From Chloroflexota bacterium (lineage in GTDB: Bacteria; Chloroflexota; Chloroflexia; Thermomicrobiales; UBA6265): a DNA stretch of 27,191 nt. This document shows, piece after piece, positions 8,784-17,553 of the stretch (position 1 is the stretch's first letter; every line of letters begins with the position of its first letter). The stretch is from the NCBI GenBank assembly GCA_023389575.1, contig JAEWEG010000079.1, positions 1 to 27,191 of the forward strand. The letters are read 5' to 3'. The notes under the pieces were generated by a model. That model worked only from the letters and a program-made list of their open reading frames with translations. It was not told where the DNA came from and made no database searches. Both the position numbers and the translations under genes were made by a program.

Positions 8784-9554
8784 TTACAGGGACAGGATGC
8801 CCTGCCTGGTCGCGATGGTGACGGCTTCCGTCCTGCTGCCGGCGTCGAGCTTGTTCAACACCGAACTGACATGGAACTTCACGGTGTGGTCGCTGATGCC
8901 GAGTGTCCGGGCGATAGCCTTGTTCGGCATGCCCGCCGCCACCAGGTCGAGGACCTCGCGTTCGCGCGGGCTGAGCGTCGAAATCGCTCCCTCGCGGTCT
9001 TCCGACTGGCCTGGAGCCTGGGCGGAGACGTCGATCTGACTCACCGCCGGATCGATCACGTACAGGCCTTCATGCACCGCGTGAATCGCGGCGACAACGG
9101 CATCGGCGTCGGCGTCCTGGGCGATGATCCCGCCTGCGTATCGCGTCGAAATCGCGTTCTCCGGCAACCCATCCGAACCGAGCCACAGCAGCGGCACGTC
9201 TTCCGTGCGGCCGAGCGAAACGAGGTTGGAAAGGGTATCGGCTGGGAGGTCTCCCGAGTCGATCAGGATCACGTCCGCGTCGGAAATCTGGCCGAGCGCC
9301 GGCAGGCCGGACGCGGCCGCTAGCGCCGCCGGGGCGATCGCCGAGGCGGTGAGATTGGCGTCGCTCTGCACGAGCGCGCCAAGGCCGGCGCGCATCGAGG
9401 GGTAAGCCGCCACGATTCCCACCACGAGCCGCTCTCGCGAGGGAGTGGAAACGGGCAGGTTCGTCAGATTGCGACGCGAAACGAATGGTTGGTCCTTGCG
9501 GTCGCCGATGGCGGTTATTGGGGCTGGCCGGGCGACTGGCGTTGTGGAAGGCAT
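8784..9554 (-). CDS. LuxR/NarL-type transcription regulator with degenerate receiver domain
   Basis: The protein is 256 residues from the ATG at 9554, chosen because GGAG lies 7 nt upstream (9562-9565); an alternative GTG at 9593 would overlap the preceding gene and lacks a ribosome site. A disordered N-terminus of about 40 residues precedes a receiver-like fold (about 43-170). The first acidic pair is replaced (GIVAAYP, Ala49-Ala50). The position of the phosphoacceptor keeps Asp99 (VILIDSG), and the conserved Lys is Gln146 (GIIAQDAD). A LuxR helix-turn-helix follows at about 193-256 (LSPREREVLDLVAAGMPNKA through TVKFHVSSVLNKL). It is a DNA-binding regulator, probably not controlled by ordinary phosphorylation. 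It lies 31 nt downstream of an HtrA-like protease gene on the same strand, so the two are likely one operon. Confidence 0.88.
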   Translation of the reverse strand: MPSTTPVARPAPITAIGDRKDQPFVSRRNLTNLPVSTPSRERLVVGIVAAYPSMRAGLGALVQSDANLTASAIAPAALAAASGLPALGQISDADVILIDSGDLPADTLSNLVSLGRTEDVPLLWLGSDGLPENAISTRYAGGIIAQDADADAVVAAIHAVHEGLYVIDPAVSQIDVSAQAPGQSEDREGAISTLSPREREVLDLVAAGMPNKAIARTLGISDHTVKFHVSSVLNKLDAGSRTEAVTIATRQGILSL

Positions 9555-9585
9555 TGGCATTCTCCGGTGTTCTTGGCTGGTCGCT

Positions 9586-10509
9586 CTAGCCACAAGGTTG
9601 CTCTGGCCGTGCTACAGGGGTAACCGATACCTCGAGTCGCGTGTCGTTTCGCCAGGCAACGACGCTAATGGGATCACCGATGTGCTCGTCACAGAGGATT
9701 TGCTTAAGGTCGGTGACATCCTCCAGTGGCTGGTCGTCCACTGTTACCAGAATATCACCCGCGTACAGCCCGGCCTCCGCGGCCGGTGCTCCCGGCTCCA
9801 ATCCGCTGATGATCACCGCGGACTGCTGGTTGGGGAAGTCGCTCCGCGCGGATTCTGGCAGGTCTGCCCGTTTTACCGTTATCCCGATCCAGGCGGTGCG
9901 GACGTAACCGAGTTCGACGATGTCGGACACGACCCGGGAGACCTGGTCGGATGGAATCGTGAAGCTTCCGGCCTGGCGGATTCCGGAAGTGTTGATGCCG
10001 AGTACATCGCCGACCGAGTTGATGAGAGGTCCTCCGGAAAATCCGGGGTACAGCGCCGGGTCGGCGTGAATGAAGCATCCCGTCCGGTACGAGCGGAAGC
10101 GAATCGACCCAACGAACACCACTGTTCCCAGCGATGCCTGTGGCTCGGTCGCGAATGGCCGTCCCACGGCCATCACCAGCGTGCCAACCCGTGCGCTGTC
10201 GCCTGAAATGGTCGCCGGTCGCGGTTCGGTGGTCTCCGCCCGGAGGACGGCCAGGTCGCGGGATAGGTCCCGGCCCAGAATCGTCGCCGGAATGACCTTC
10301 CCATCGCCGAGGCGGATCGAGATGTTGTCCTCTCGCTCCACCACGTGACTCGCCGTAACGATCACCGCCCCTGACTCATCCACGTCCCACACGGTGCCGG
10401 TGGCGGGAAGCCGGTGCCGCCCTTCCACGGCCACGATTCCAGCCTGAGCGGCATCGACGGCATCGGCGAACACCGTGCCTACGGTATGGGCGGAAAGTTC
10501 TTCGGGCAT
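9586..10509 (-). CDS. HtrA/DegP-like S1C serine protease with PDZ domain, no export signal
   Basis: This 307-residue protein has a trypsin-like domain (about 8-200) and a C-terminal PDZ domain (about 212-300). The catalytic triad is visible: His55 in TASHVV, Asp85 in SRDLAVL, and Ser158 in GFSGGPL, where GNSGGPL is usual. The PDZ part shows GLEPGAPAAEAGLYAGDIL. There is no signal peptide or membrane helix at the N-terminus (MPEELSAHTVGTVFADAVDA), unlike classical periplasmic or membrane-anchored HtrA, so it probably acts in the cytoplasm. The ATG at 10509 has CAGGAG 8 nt upstream. It is the first gene of a pair with the LuxR-type regulator. A role in protein quality control or in processing a partner is inferred only. 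Confidence 0.9.
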   Translation of the reverse strand: MPEELSAHTVGTVFADAVDAAQAGIVAVEGRHRLPATGTVWDVDESGAVIVTASHVVEREDNISIRLGDGKVIPATILGRDLSRDLAVLRAETTEPRPATISGDSARVGTLVMAVGRPFATEPQASLGTVVFVGSIRFRSYRTGCFIHADPALYPGFSGGPLINSVGDVLGINTSGIRQAGSFTIPSDQVSRVVSDIVELGYVRTAWIGITVKRADLPESARSDFPNQQSAVIISGLEPGAPAAEAGLYAGDILVTVDDQPLEDVTDLKQILCDEHIGDPISVVAWRNDTRLEVSVTPVARPEQPCG

Positions 10510-10907
10510 GCTGCTGACTCCTGGTTGAAAGACCAGGTTGGATGGGAGTTCCCCCGGCGGTCGCGCCGCGCCTTCCTGGTTGCCACACTACGCATTAACT
10601 CTAGTTCCCTGAGCCGTGCCGTGCATCCCAAAATCGTTTAGGCGACTTCCTGCCCATGCGGGCAGGCGCGGCCACGAGCGGTCCTTTCACGCCTTCCGTG
10701 AGGAGAGATTCCCGCCAGGGCACTTGCGGCGGGTGGCCTGAGAAAACCCCGGAATCGCAAGGCACCCACGGGCCGCTTGTGTGGCGCGCCGCCAGGGTCG
10801 CGGCACGACAATATTCCCGCCACACTTTCGGCACAAACCCGCCCATCTGGGCTGGTACACTCCACGTCGTGTATGAATCTGGACTCCCACACAGGTGAGC
10901 GAGCGAT
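10510..10907. other. Divergent intergenic region between protease and ABC operon
   Basis: No gene is supported in these 398 bases. A hairpin with arms CCTGCCC (10649-10655) and GGGCAGG (10660-10666) is the clearest structure. On the plus strand TGGTACACT (10853-10861) resembles an extended -10 element and would give an ABC-operon transcript starting about 40 nt before the ATG; its -35 is poor. Reading frames here lack ribosome sites. Confidence 0.4.
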
Positions 10908-11873
10908 ATGTCCGAAACGAGCGATCCTCCGATTATCGAGGTGAACGGCCTCACCAAGCGATTCAAGCGATTCGTCGCCCTCGACGGGGTGACGTTGTCC
11001 ATCCCCAGGGCGTCGGTTGGCCTGCTTGGCGCGAACGGCGCCGGGAAGACGACGCTGATCCGCACGCTGCTTGGCCTCTCGAAGCCAACCGCCGGCTCCG
11101 CCAGGGTGGTTGGTTACGACATCCAGACCCAGGGCACCAAGCTTCGCGAGCACGTCGGCTACATGCCCGAAGCCGATGCCCTGCCGATGTCCACGACCGC
11201 GGCGGATTTCGTGGGGCACATGGCTGAGATGAGCGGCTTGCCCGCGCGCCAGGCCCGCCAGCGCGCGGCCGACGTGCTGTATCAGGTGGGGCTCTCCGAG
11301 GAGCGGTATCGCCTGATCAAGGGCTTCTCCACCGGCATGCGGCAGCGCGTGAAGCTCGCCCAGGCCATCGTTCACGATCCCGACCTGGTCTTCCTCGACG
11401 AACCCACCGCCGGCATGGATCCCCAGGGCCGGGAGGACATGCTCGAACTGGTCGAGCGCATCTACCGAAACCTCGGCATCGCGGTCGTGTTTTCGTCGCA
11501 CATCCTCGAGGACATCGAGCGGGTCTGTGATCACGTGGTCATCCTGGACAGCGGCAAGGTCGTTACCGCCCGGCCGCTGGAAGACCGCGACGAGGTCGTG
11601 ACCGAAGTGATCGTCCGGATCGACGGACCGGTCGCAAGGTTCGCAGGGGAACTCGAGCAGCAAGGGCTTGCCGTGCAGGTTGGCGGACTGGACATGGGCC
11701 GGGATGAACTCATCGTCCCCGTCGCCGATCCCCGTGTTTACGACCTTGTCCGCGACCTGGCGGTTCACCAGGGAGCCGGGTTGAGGTCGATCAGGCCGCG
11801 CGCCCGAACGCTCGAAGACATTTACCTTGGCGACGTCGGCGCCGCCCGGGAGGCCAATGATGCAGCAAGCTAA
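10908..11873 (+). CDS. ABC exporter ATP-binding protein (first of two)
   Basis: This is a 321-residue ABC ATPase of the ABC-2 exporter type, acting on the cytoplasmic face of a membrane permease. It has Walker A GANGAGKT (41-48), signature STGMRQ (141-146), Walker B LVFLDEP (160-166) and the H-loop SSHILEDIERV. The position of the usual Q-loop glutamine reads YMPEADA. A C-terminal extension of about 90 residues after the nucleotide-binding domain is typical of this subfamily. The ATG at 10908 follows AGGTGAG. It overlaps the start of the following permease by 14 nt, indicating translational coupling. The substrate is not deducible; similar ATPases serve drug, lipid or peptide exporters. Confidence 0.93.
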   Translation: MSETSDPPIIEVNGLTKRFKRFVALDGVTLSIPRASVGLLGANGAGKTTLIRTLLGLSKPTAGSARVVGYDIQTQGTKLREHVGYMPEADALPMSTTAADFVGHMAEMSGLPARQARQRAADVLYQVGLSEERYRLIKGFSTGMRQRVKLAQAIVHDPDLVFLDEPTAGMDPQGREDMLELVERIYRNLGIAVVFSSHILEDIERVCDHVVILDSGKVVTARPLEDRDEVVTEVIVRIDGPVARFAGELEQQGLAVQVGGLDMGRDELIVPVADPRVYDLVRDLAVHQGAGLRSIRPRARTLEDIYLGDVGAAREANDAAS

Positions 11874-12777
11874 CCCCGTGGAGACCGCCAACGGAGAACG
11901 CTATGGCGAGGTGTTCGACCGTGGCTACGCCCACTACCGTGGCCCGCGATTGGGTCGCCGCCAGGCCGTGAAATCCCTCATCGGATACTCGATGAAGCGG
12001 GCGATGGGCATTCGCAAGAGCTGGACCGCCAAGATCCTGCCCTTCCTTCTTTATGCATCAGTCCTGATCCCTGTCGTGGTGATGATCGGGATCGACGCGC
12101 TCGTCCCCGACTTCGGGTTCACCTCCTATACCAACTACATCTCGTGGACGTTCGTGGTGATCGGGATCTTCGTCGGCATGAGCGCCCCGGAGATGCTCTG
12201 CGTCGACCGCAAGGAGCGAACGCTTCCGCTCTATTTCTCGCGCGCCATCGCCCGCACGGACTACATCATGGCGAAGGTCATCGCCATGACGCTCCTGACC
12301 ATGACCATGTCGCTGATGCCGATGGTGATTCTGTGGCTGGGACAACAACTGAGCGCCGATTCCGTGTGGCAATCCATCCGCTCCAACGTCGACGACCTTG
12401 GGCGCGTGTTGTTCATCGGCACGCTCATCGCGCTGTTCCTCGGCGTGCTGGGGCTGGTGGTCTCGTCCACCACGGATCGCAAGGGCGTCGCCATCACCAT
12501 CATCTTCATCGGGTTCATCGTCCTCACGGCCATCGCGAATGGAGCGATGGAATTGCTCGAAGGCGAGGAGTGGGCCAGGTACCTGATCCTGCTGAGCTTC
12601 TCCGACCTCTTCCTCGCGCTGTCTGACCATCTTTTCAACGATGCAACCACTGGTGAGTCGTGGATGGCGGACGAGGCCGACCTTTCCCTGGGTGTCTACG
12701 TCGGCTATATCGCGGTGGTTGTCGTGCTTGGAATCGTCTTCCTGCGCTGGCGGTACAGCCCGCGCGACGACTCGTAG
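11860..12777 (+). CDS. ABC-2 type permease (first of two)
   Basis: The protein has 305 residues from the second of two adjacent ATGs (11860), which lies 6 nt after GGGAGG (11848-11853); the ATG at 11857 is only 3 nt from it. The N-terminus carries the motif FDRGYAHYRGPRLGRR, which I associate with permeases of this subfamily. About six hydrophobic segments follow, beginning ILPFLLYASVLIPVVVMIG, including the early loop CVDRKERTLPLYFSRAI and the later segments FIGTLIALFLGVLGLVVS and ITIIFIGFIVLTAIA, ending in VGYIAVVVVLGIVFL. It starts inside the end of the upstream ATPase gene and ends just before the second ATPase. It probably forms the channel with the second permease. Confidence 0.88.
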   Translation: MQQANPVETANGERYGEVFDRGYAHYRGPRLGRRQAVKSLIGYSMKRAMGIRKSWTAKILPFLLYASVLIPVVVMIGIDALVPDFGFTSYTNYISWTFVVIGIFVGMSAPEMLCVDRKERTLPLYFSRAIARTDYIMAKVIAMTLLTMTMSLMPMVILWLGQQLSADSVWQSIRSNVDDLGRVLFIGTLIALFLGVLGLVVSSTTDRKGVAITIIFIGFIVLTAIANGAMELLEGEEWARYLILLSFSDLFLALSDHLFNDATTGESWMADEADLSLGVYVGYIAVVVVLGIVFLRWRYSPRDDS

Positions 12778-12786
12778 GAGAGAGTG

Positions 12787-13782
12787 ATGTTTGGACGACG
12801 ATCCAGCCAGCAAAATCCGGGCATTGACCCTTCGGTCAGTTCGGGCTCGGTCGCGCCGGTACCCGACGACGCCACCATCGTGATCGACCACGTTTCGAAG
12901 TGGTACGGCGACATCGTCGCCGTCTCCGATGTCTCGTTCGGCATCGGCCCGGGCGTGACCGGTCTGCTCGGGCCAAACGGCGCCGGGAAGTCCACCACGC
13001 TCAAGATGATGTCCGGTCTCCAGGCGCCATCGAACGGTACGGTGAAGGTCAACGGCATGAACGCGCGCGGAAACCCCGATGTGTACCGCGAGCTTGGGCT
13101 TGTTTCGGAACAGGAGGTCATCTACCCGTTCCTCACCGGGCGCGAGTTCGTCCGATTGAACGCCAGGCTTCAGCGCCTGAAGGATGTCGACTCGGCCGTG
13201 GAGCGGGCCATCGACCTGGTGGACATGCAGGCCGCCGCGAACCGTCGCGTGGGTGGTTACTCCAAGGGCATGCGCCAGCGCATCAAGGTGGCTGGCGCAC
13301 TCGTCCACGACCCCGATGTCATCCTTATGGACGAGCCCCTGAACGGCACCGATCCCGTGCAGCGCGCCCAACTCATCCGGCTCATCCGGCAACTTGGCAA
13401 CTCGGGCAAGACGGTGGTTGTGTCCTCGCACGTCCTGGTCGAGGTCGAACGATTCGCCGAGAACATCCTCGTCATCATCAACGGCAAGCTGGCCGCCGCC
13501 GGCGACTTCCGGGCCATCCGGGAGCGGATCGACGCGCACGATCACGAGGTCCGTATCAAGGCATCTGATTCCAGGGCGCTGGCGTCCCTCCTGATCTCCG
13601 TTCCGGAGGTGCAATCCGTGAGGATCGACGCCCAGGAGCGGGTCATCGTCGGCACCACGGACGTCCGAACGTTCTACCGGAACGTTCCGAAACTCGCCCA
13701 GGGCGCTGGATTGCGACTCTACGAGATTCAGCCGACCGACGAATCCCTGACCTCCGTGTTCTCGTACCTGGTGGAGCAATAG
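12787..13782 (+). CDS. ABC exporter ATP-binding protein (second of two)
   Basis: This 331-residue ABC ATPase has a Ser/Pro-rich N-terminal extension of about 28 residues. Its motifs are Walker A GPNGAGKS (62-69), signature YSKGMRQR, Walker B VILMDEP and the H-loop SSHVLVEVERF. The ATG at 12787 is preferred over an adjacent GTG because GGAG (12777-12780) is 6 nt upstream; that site overlaps the stop of the preceding permease gene. A C-terminal domain of about 90 residues ends SVFSYLVEQ. Paired with the first ATPase it would give an asymmetric exporter, with two different ATPases and two different permeases. It lies 5 nt before the second permease. Confidence 0.93.
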   Translation: MFGRRSSQQNPGIDPSVSSGSVAPVPDDATIVIDHVSKWYGDIVAVSDVSFGIGPGVTGLLGPNGAGKSTTLKMMSGLQAPSNGTVKVNGMNARGNPDVYRELGLVSEQEVIYPFLTGREFVRLNARLQRLKDVDSAVERAIDLVDMQAAANRRVGGYSKGMRQRIKVAGALVHDPDVILMDEPLNGTDPVQRAQLIRLIRQLGNSGKTVVVSSHVLVEVERFAENILVIINGKLAAAGDFRAIRERIDAHDHEVRIKASDSRALASLLISVPEVQSVRIDAQERVIVGTTDVRTFYRNVPKLAQGAGLRLYEIQPTDESLTSVFSYLVEQ

Positions 13783-13787
13783 GGCCA

Positions 13788-14528
13788 ATGTTGACCATTA
13801 CAGCGCTCACAATCAGGCAGTTCCTTCGATCCAAGTCGATCTTCGTCGTGGTGGGAATCTCGCTGCTGACCGCGGTGTTCGCCATCATTCCCAAGGTGGC
13901 GCCGGACGAGTTCTCGATCCGGGACTTGCGTGAGATCTTCGCCGATACGCTCTATCTCGGAATGATCACCGGCACGCTGTTGCCGCTGGCCGTGCTGGTG
14001 CTGGCGACATCCGCCATCGGTGACGAGATCGACGACCGGACCATGCAGTACCTCGCGCTGAAACCACTGAGCCGCGCCCGAGTCGTGCTGGAGAAGCTGC
14101 TGGCTGTGTTCATCGTCCTGATTCCCATTGTCTGGGTTGGCATCGCGCTCACATGGGGAATCGTTTCCTTCGGTCACTTCGGCGACATGCGTGACCTCCT
14201 GTGGCCCGCACTGGCCGCCAGCCTGGTCGCCATCGTCGGCTTCGGGTCGCTCTTCATGCTTGTCAGCATGGTGGTGAACCGGGCGCTGCTGATCGGGGTG
14301 TTTTACGTTTTTGTGTGGGAAACGTCCCTCTCCCGAATCCTTCCCGGGCTGCGCTCCATCAGCATTCGCCACTTCACCCAGTCCCAGTTCGTGCGGATGA
14401 TGGACGACCGGCGAATCACCCTTACGGGCGCGTCGAGCGAGTCCACGATCATCATCGCGACGGTCGCCATCCTGCTCGTGAGCGTCGTTCTGGCGACCTG
14501 GCGCCTCCGGACCATGAGCCTCGACTAG
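13788..14528 (+). CDS. ABC-2 type permease (second of two)
   Basis: This 246-residue membrane protein has about six hydrophobic segments. It begins MLTITALTIRQFLRSKSIF, the typical cytoplasmic start of ABC-2 permeases, followed by VVVGISLLTAVFAII. A conserved loop reads GDEIDDRTMQYLALKPLSRA, the usual place of the coupling helix in this family (D-x-T...L..P.sR). Later segments include LLAVFIVLIPIVWVGIALTW and a final IIIATVAILLVSVVLATWRL. It is the last gene of the four-gene exporter operon. Its fold and position fit a partner of the 305-residue permease. Confidence 0.88.
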   Translation: MLTITALTIRQFLRSKSIFVVVGISLLTAVFAIIPKVAPDEFSIRDLREIFADTLYLGMITGTLLPLAVLVLATSAIGDEIDDRTMQYLALKPLSRARVVLEKLLAVFIVLIPIVWVGIALTWGIVSFGHFGDMRDLLWPALAASLVAIVGFGSLFMLVSMVVNRALLIGVFYVFVWETSLSRILPGLRSISIRHFTQSQFVRMMDDRRITLTGASSESTIIIATVAILLVSVVLATWRLRTMSLD

Positions 14529-14618
14529 CGGTCAAACCCTGTCCATCGACGCCGGGATGCGGTAGCGTGAAGGCATGAATGGTTGTGCCCAACGTGGCAA
14601 TCCCGCAAAGAGGTGCGA

Positions 14619-15572
14619 ATGGTCAACTCCGTCGAGCAATTTAAGACCGGGCCGGCCGGTCGTTGGCCCCGGACGAAGCGGACCACGAGCCTTGGCTTGA
14701 TGGTCCCTGTTTCGGACAGGGCAACGTTCGTCACCCTGCCGCGGTTCAACGACATCATCGAGATATCGAGTCTCGCCGCCTCGGTTGGGTTCGAGACCCT
14801 GTGGTACGCCGATCACTTCAGCTTTCCCTCGGACGATGGGCTCCGTGGCTCCTGGGACGCGTGGACGCTGATGGCGGCGGTCGCGGCGCGGGTGCCGGAT
14901 GTCTCCATCGGCCCGATGGTCGCCTGTACCGCCTATCGCAACCCAGGTGTCATCGCCAAGATGAGCGAGATGATCGACGAGATCTCGGGCGGGCGATTCA
15001 TCCTGGGCCTCGGCGCCGGTTGGCAGAAGGACGAGTACGACCAGTTTGGTATCCGGTTCGAGCCGCGTGTCAGCCAGTTCGAGGAGGCGCTTGAGATCAT
15101 TCATGGGCTCGTGCGAACGGGTGAGGCGGATGTCCAGGGCACGTACTACCAGGCCAACCAGGCCAGGAACCTGCCTCGTGGCCCGCGTCCCGACGGACCG
15201 CCGATCATGATCGGCTCATCCAGCCCCCGCATGTTGGGCCTGCTGATGAAGTACGCCGATGCCTGGAACACCTGCTGGTATGGCAACACCGACGGGCTGG
15301 CGGAGAAGCTTCAGACGCTTGAGGCCGCCGCCGAAAAGGCGGGCCGCGACCCAGCCACCATCGTCAAGACCATCGGCATCGCCGTCGCGGGCGAAGGGTA
15401 TACGGGGTCCCGGCCAAATCCCAACCGCGGCGACGCGGAGGCCCAGTTGAACTTCCTGTATGAGGTGGAGGATCTCGGATTCACGCACATCTGCGTGGGG
15501 TTGGATCCCTGTACTCCAAAGGCCATCGAGGCCTACGCACCGGTGGTGGAGAAGTTCCTCGCCGGTCGTTAG
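14619..15572 (+). CDS. LLM-class F420-type oxidoreductase, paralogue 1 of 3
   Basis: This 317-residue luciferase-like TIM-barrel protein belongs to the type that usually binds coenzyme F420 and reduces or oxidises small molecules in the cytoplasm. Diagnostic stretches are GFETLWYADHFSFP (about 58-71), IGPMVACTAYRNPGVIAKM (about 97-115) and GLGAGWQKDEYDQFGI (about 130-145). The ATG at 14619 has AAAGAGG upstream; a 12-codon in-frame extension is not needed. The gap of 90 nt after the ABC operon, and similar spacing after it, make it the first gene of a four-gene unit with two paralogues and a ROK kinase. The cofactor is inferred from family; the substrate is unknown. Confidence 0.88.
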   Translation: MVNSVEQFKTGPAGRWPRTKRTTSLGLMVPVSDRATFVTLPRFNDIIEISSLAASVGFETLWYADHFSFPSDDGLRGSWDAWTLMAAVAARVPDVSIGPMVACTAYRNPGVIAKMSEMIDEISGGRFILGLGAGWQKDEYDQFGIRFEPRVSQFEEALEIIHGLVRTGEADVQGTYYQANQARNLPRGPRPDGPPIMIGSSSPRMLGLLMKYADAWNTCWYGNTDGLAEKLQTLEAAAEKAGRDPATIVKTIGIAVAGEGYTGSRPNPNRGDAEAQLNFLYEVEDLGFTHICVGLDPCTPKAIEAYAPVVEKFLAGR

Positions 15573-15603
15573 GCATACACCCACGCTGAAAGGATGTGAA
15601 CTC

Positions 15604-16545
15604 ATGGGAAATCAGGAAGCACTCGAGCAGGGCGCGGTTCGCAAGCTGGGCGCCTGGCCGAAGTTGAAAGGGCCGATCAGTTTCGGCATCAACATCCCAA
15701 ACGCCACGGGCAACTACTACGATGGCACTCCCCGCTACTCGGATGTGCTGGCGATGTCCCGCGCTTCCGCCGATGTTGGGTACGAGGTGCTCTGGTGGGA
15801 CGACCATTTCAGCTTTCCCGACCCCGACGGTGAACACGGGCTTCGTGGCCAATGGGAAGCCTGGACGCTGATGGCCGCCATTTCCGCCCAGCTTCCAGAT
15901 CTCCATCTCGGCCCCATGGTGGCGTGTACCGCTTACCGCAACCCCGGCGTCATCGCCAAGATGACCGAGATGATCGATGAGATTTCCGGAGGAAAGTTCA
16001 TCCTCGGCCTCGGCGCGGGATGGCAAAAGGATGAGTACCGGCAGTTCGGCATCCGGTTCGAGCCGCGTGTCAGCCAGTTCGCGGAGGCGTTGCACATCAT
16101 CCATGGCCTGCTCCGCGATAGCGAGGTGGACTATCAGGGCGAGTTCTACCAGGCGAATGAAGCCAGGAACCTGCCGCGAGGTCCACGAGCCGAAGGCGCG
16201 CCAATCCTAATCGGATCGACCAGTCCTCGCATGCTGAAGCTGCTGGCTCGCTATTCCGACGCCTGGAACTCAGGTGGCGGTTCGCTCGAGGACGTGAAGG
16301 CGAAACTGGACAAGCTGGACGCCGCCTGTGAGGAGGCGGGACGCGATCCGAAGACTGTTGCGCGCACCATCGGGCACTCACTCGAGGTCGAGAACGGCGC
16401 CCTGGTCATCAGCGTGGAAGACCACGTCGAGAAGATCAACGCCTACCGCGACATGGGAATCGACCACGTTATGATCCGGGTCAAGCACAGCACGCCGGAA
16501 ACGATTGCCCTGACGGAACCCATCATCAAGGCGGTTCGCGGCTAG
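15604..16545 (+). CDS. LLM-class F420-type oxidoreductase, paralogue 2 of 3
   Basis: This 313-residue paralogue starts at ATG 15604 with AAAGGATG upstream and follows the first paralogue by 31 nt. It keeps the same core motifs: WWDDHFSFP, LGPMVACTAYRNPGVIAKM and GLGAGWQKDEYRQFGIRFEP. It differs most in the N-terminal substrate-side loop (NIPNATGNYYDGTP) and in the last 80 residues, where it has VENGALVISVEDHVEKINAY instead of the GEGYTGS/GEGFSGD-type segment of the others. Divergence around the barrel ends with a conserved cofactor core suggests a different substrate. Family assignment is firm; the exact reaction is unknown. Confidence 0.88.
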   Translation: MGNQEALEQGAVRKLGAWPKLKGPISFGINIPNATGNYYDGTPRYSDVLAMSRASADVGYEVLWWDDHFSFPDPDGEHGLRGQWEAWTLMAAISAQLPDLHLGPMVACTAYRNPGVIAKMTEMIDEISGGKFILGLGAGWQKDEYRQFGIRFEPRVSQFAEALHIIHGLLRDSEVDYQGEFYQANEARNLPRGPRAEGAPILIGSTSPRMLKLLARYSDAWNSGGGSLEDVKAKLDKLDAACEEAGRDPKTVARTIGHSLEVENGALVISVEDHVEKINAYRDMGIDHVMIRVKHSTPETIALTEPIIKAVRG

Positions 16546-16584
16546 CGGTTGAAGTCCGGCACGGGACACGCGACGGGAGCAAGC

Positions 16585-17529
16585 ATGAGCAGCACGGAAC
16601 TCAACCTGCCAGCAAACGGCTTTTGGCCAAAGACCCGGCACGACGTGAGCATGGGGCTTGGTATTCCCGACTCGCAGCCCGCGCCGGGCTCCAGCTATCC
16701 GCGATTCAACGATCTCCTGGAGCTGTCGGACGCGGCGGCCGGGGCTGGATTCGACATGCTGTGGTTCGCCGACCATTTCAGCTTCCCGTCCGATGAGGGG
16801 CTGCGTGGCGCCTGGGAGGCGTGGACACTGATCGCCGCGATCGCGGCCAGGGTGCCGGAGGTTCACCTTGGACCGATGGTTGCCTGCACGGGCTACCGGA
16901 ATCCTGGCGTCATCGCGAAGATGGCGGAGATGATCGACGAAATCTCTGGCGGCAGGTTCATCCTCGGGCTCGGCGCGGGCTGGCAGAAGGACGAATACCG
17001 GCAATTCGGCCTGCCTTTCGAGCCGCGCGTATCCCGCTTCGAGGAGGCCATTCGCATTATCCATGGCTTGCTTCGTCACGGTGAGGCGAATGTCCAGGGC
17101 GAGTTCTACCAGGCAAACGAGGCCAGGAACCTGCCACGCGGCCCACGCCCGGAGGGAGCGCCCATCCTGGTTGGGTCGTCGAGTCCCCGGATGCTTGGGT
17201 TGCTGGCGACTTATGGCGACGCATGGGACACCGGTTGGGGCGGTGACACGGATGGCCTGAAGGCCAAGGTCGCCAGGTTCGAGACCGCCATGCGGGACGC
17301 CGGACGGGATCCCGGCACCGTGGTCAGGTCGGTCAGTGTCGGCTTCGCTGGTGAGGGATTCAGTGGCGACCCGTCGACCGTGTTCGAGGGCAGCGACGAG
17401 GAAAAGGTTGAACTGCTCGATTCGATGGTGGCCATGGGGTTCGGCCACCTGCGTATCAGCCTGCAGCCGATGTCGGCTGGCGCGATCGAGGCGTTCGCGC
17501 CAGTCATCGAGGCGTTTCACAACCGGTAG
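16585..17529 (+). CDS. LLM-class F420-type oxidoreductase, paralogue 3 of 3
   Basis: This 314-residue paralogue starts at the ATG at 16585, placed 5 nt after GGGAG (16575-16579); an upstream in-frame TTG would add 12 unlikely residues. Core motifs are GFDMLWFADHFSFP, LGPMVACTGYRNPGVIAKM and GLGAGWQKDEYRQFGLPFEP. It is closer to paralogue 1 than to paralogue 2 in the C-terminal half (GFAGEGFSGDP). It lies 39 nt after paralogue 2 and 24 nt before the ROK kinase. The three genes look like serial tandem duplications kept in one operon. Confidence 0.88.
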   Translation: MSSTELNLPANGFWPKTRHDVSMGLGIPDSQPAPGSSYPRFNDLLELSDAAAGAGFDMLWFADHFSFPSDEGLRGAWEAWTLIAAIAARVPEVHLGPMVACTGYRNPGVIAKMAEMIDEISGGRFILGLGAGWQKDEYRQFGLPFEPRVSRFEEAIRIIHGLLRHGEANVQGEFYQANEARNLPRGPRPEGAPILVGSSSPRMLGLLATYGDAWDTGWGGDTDGLKAKVARFETAMRDAGRDPGTVVRSVSVGFAGEGFSGDPSTVFEGSDEEKVELLDSMVAMGFGHLRISLQPMSAGAIEAFAPVIEAFHNR

Positions 17530-17553
17530 TAGTCCAGAATAAGGGGGAGCGGC

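Noticed and set aside
10638..11891. 417-codon minus-strand frame opposite the first ABC ATPase
   Set aside because: No ribosome site and no recognisable domain; fully explained by the opposite gene.
12058..13788. 576-codon open frame on the minus strand opposite the ABC operon
   Set aside because: It is antisense to clear permease and ATPase genes; the His/Asp-rich composition is typical of a shadow frame.
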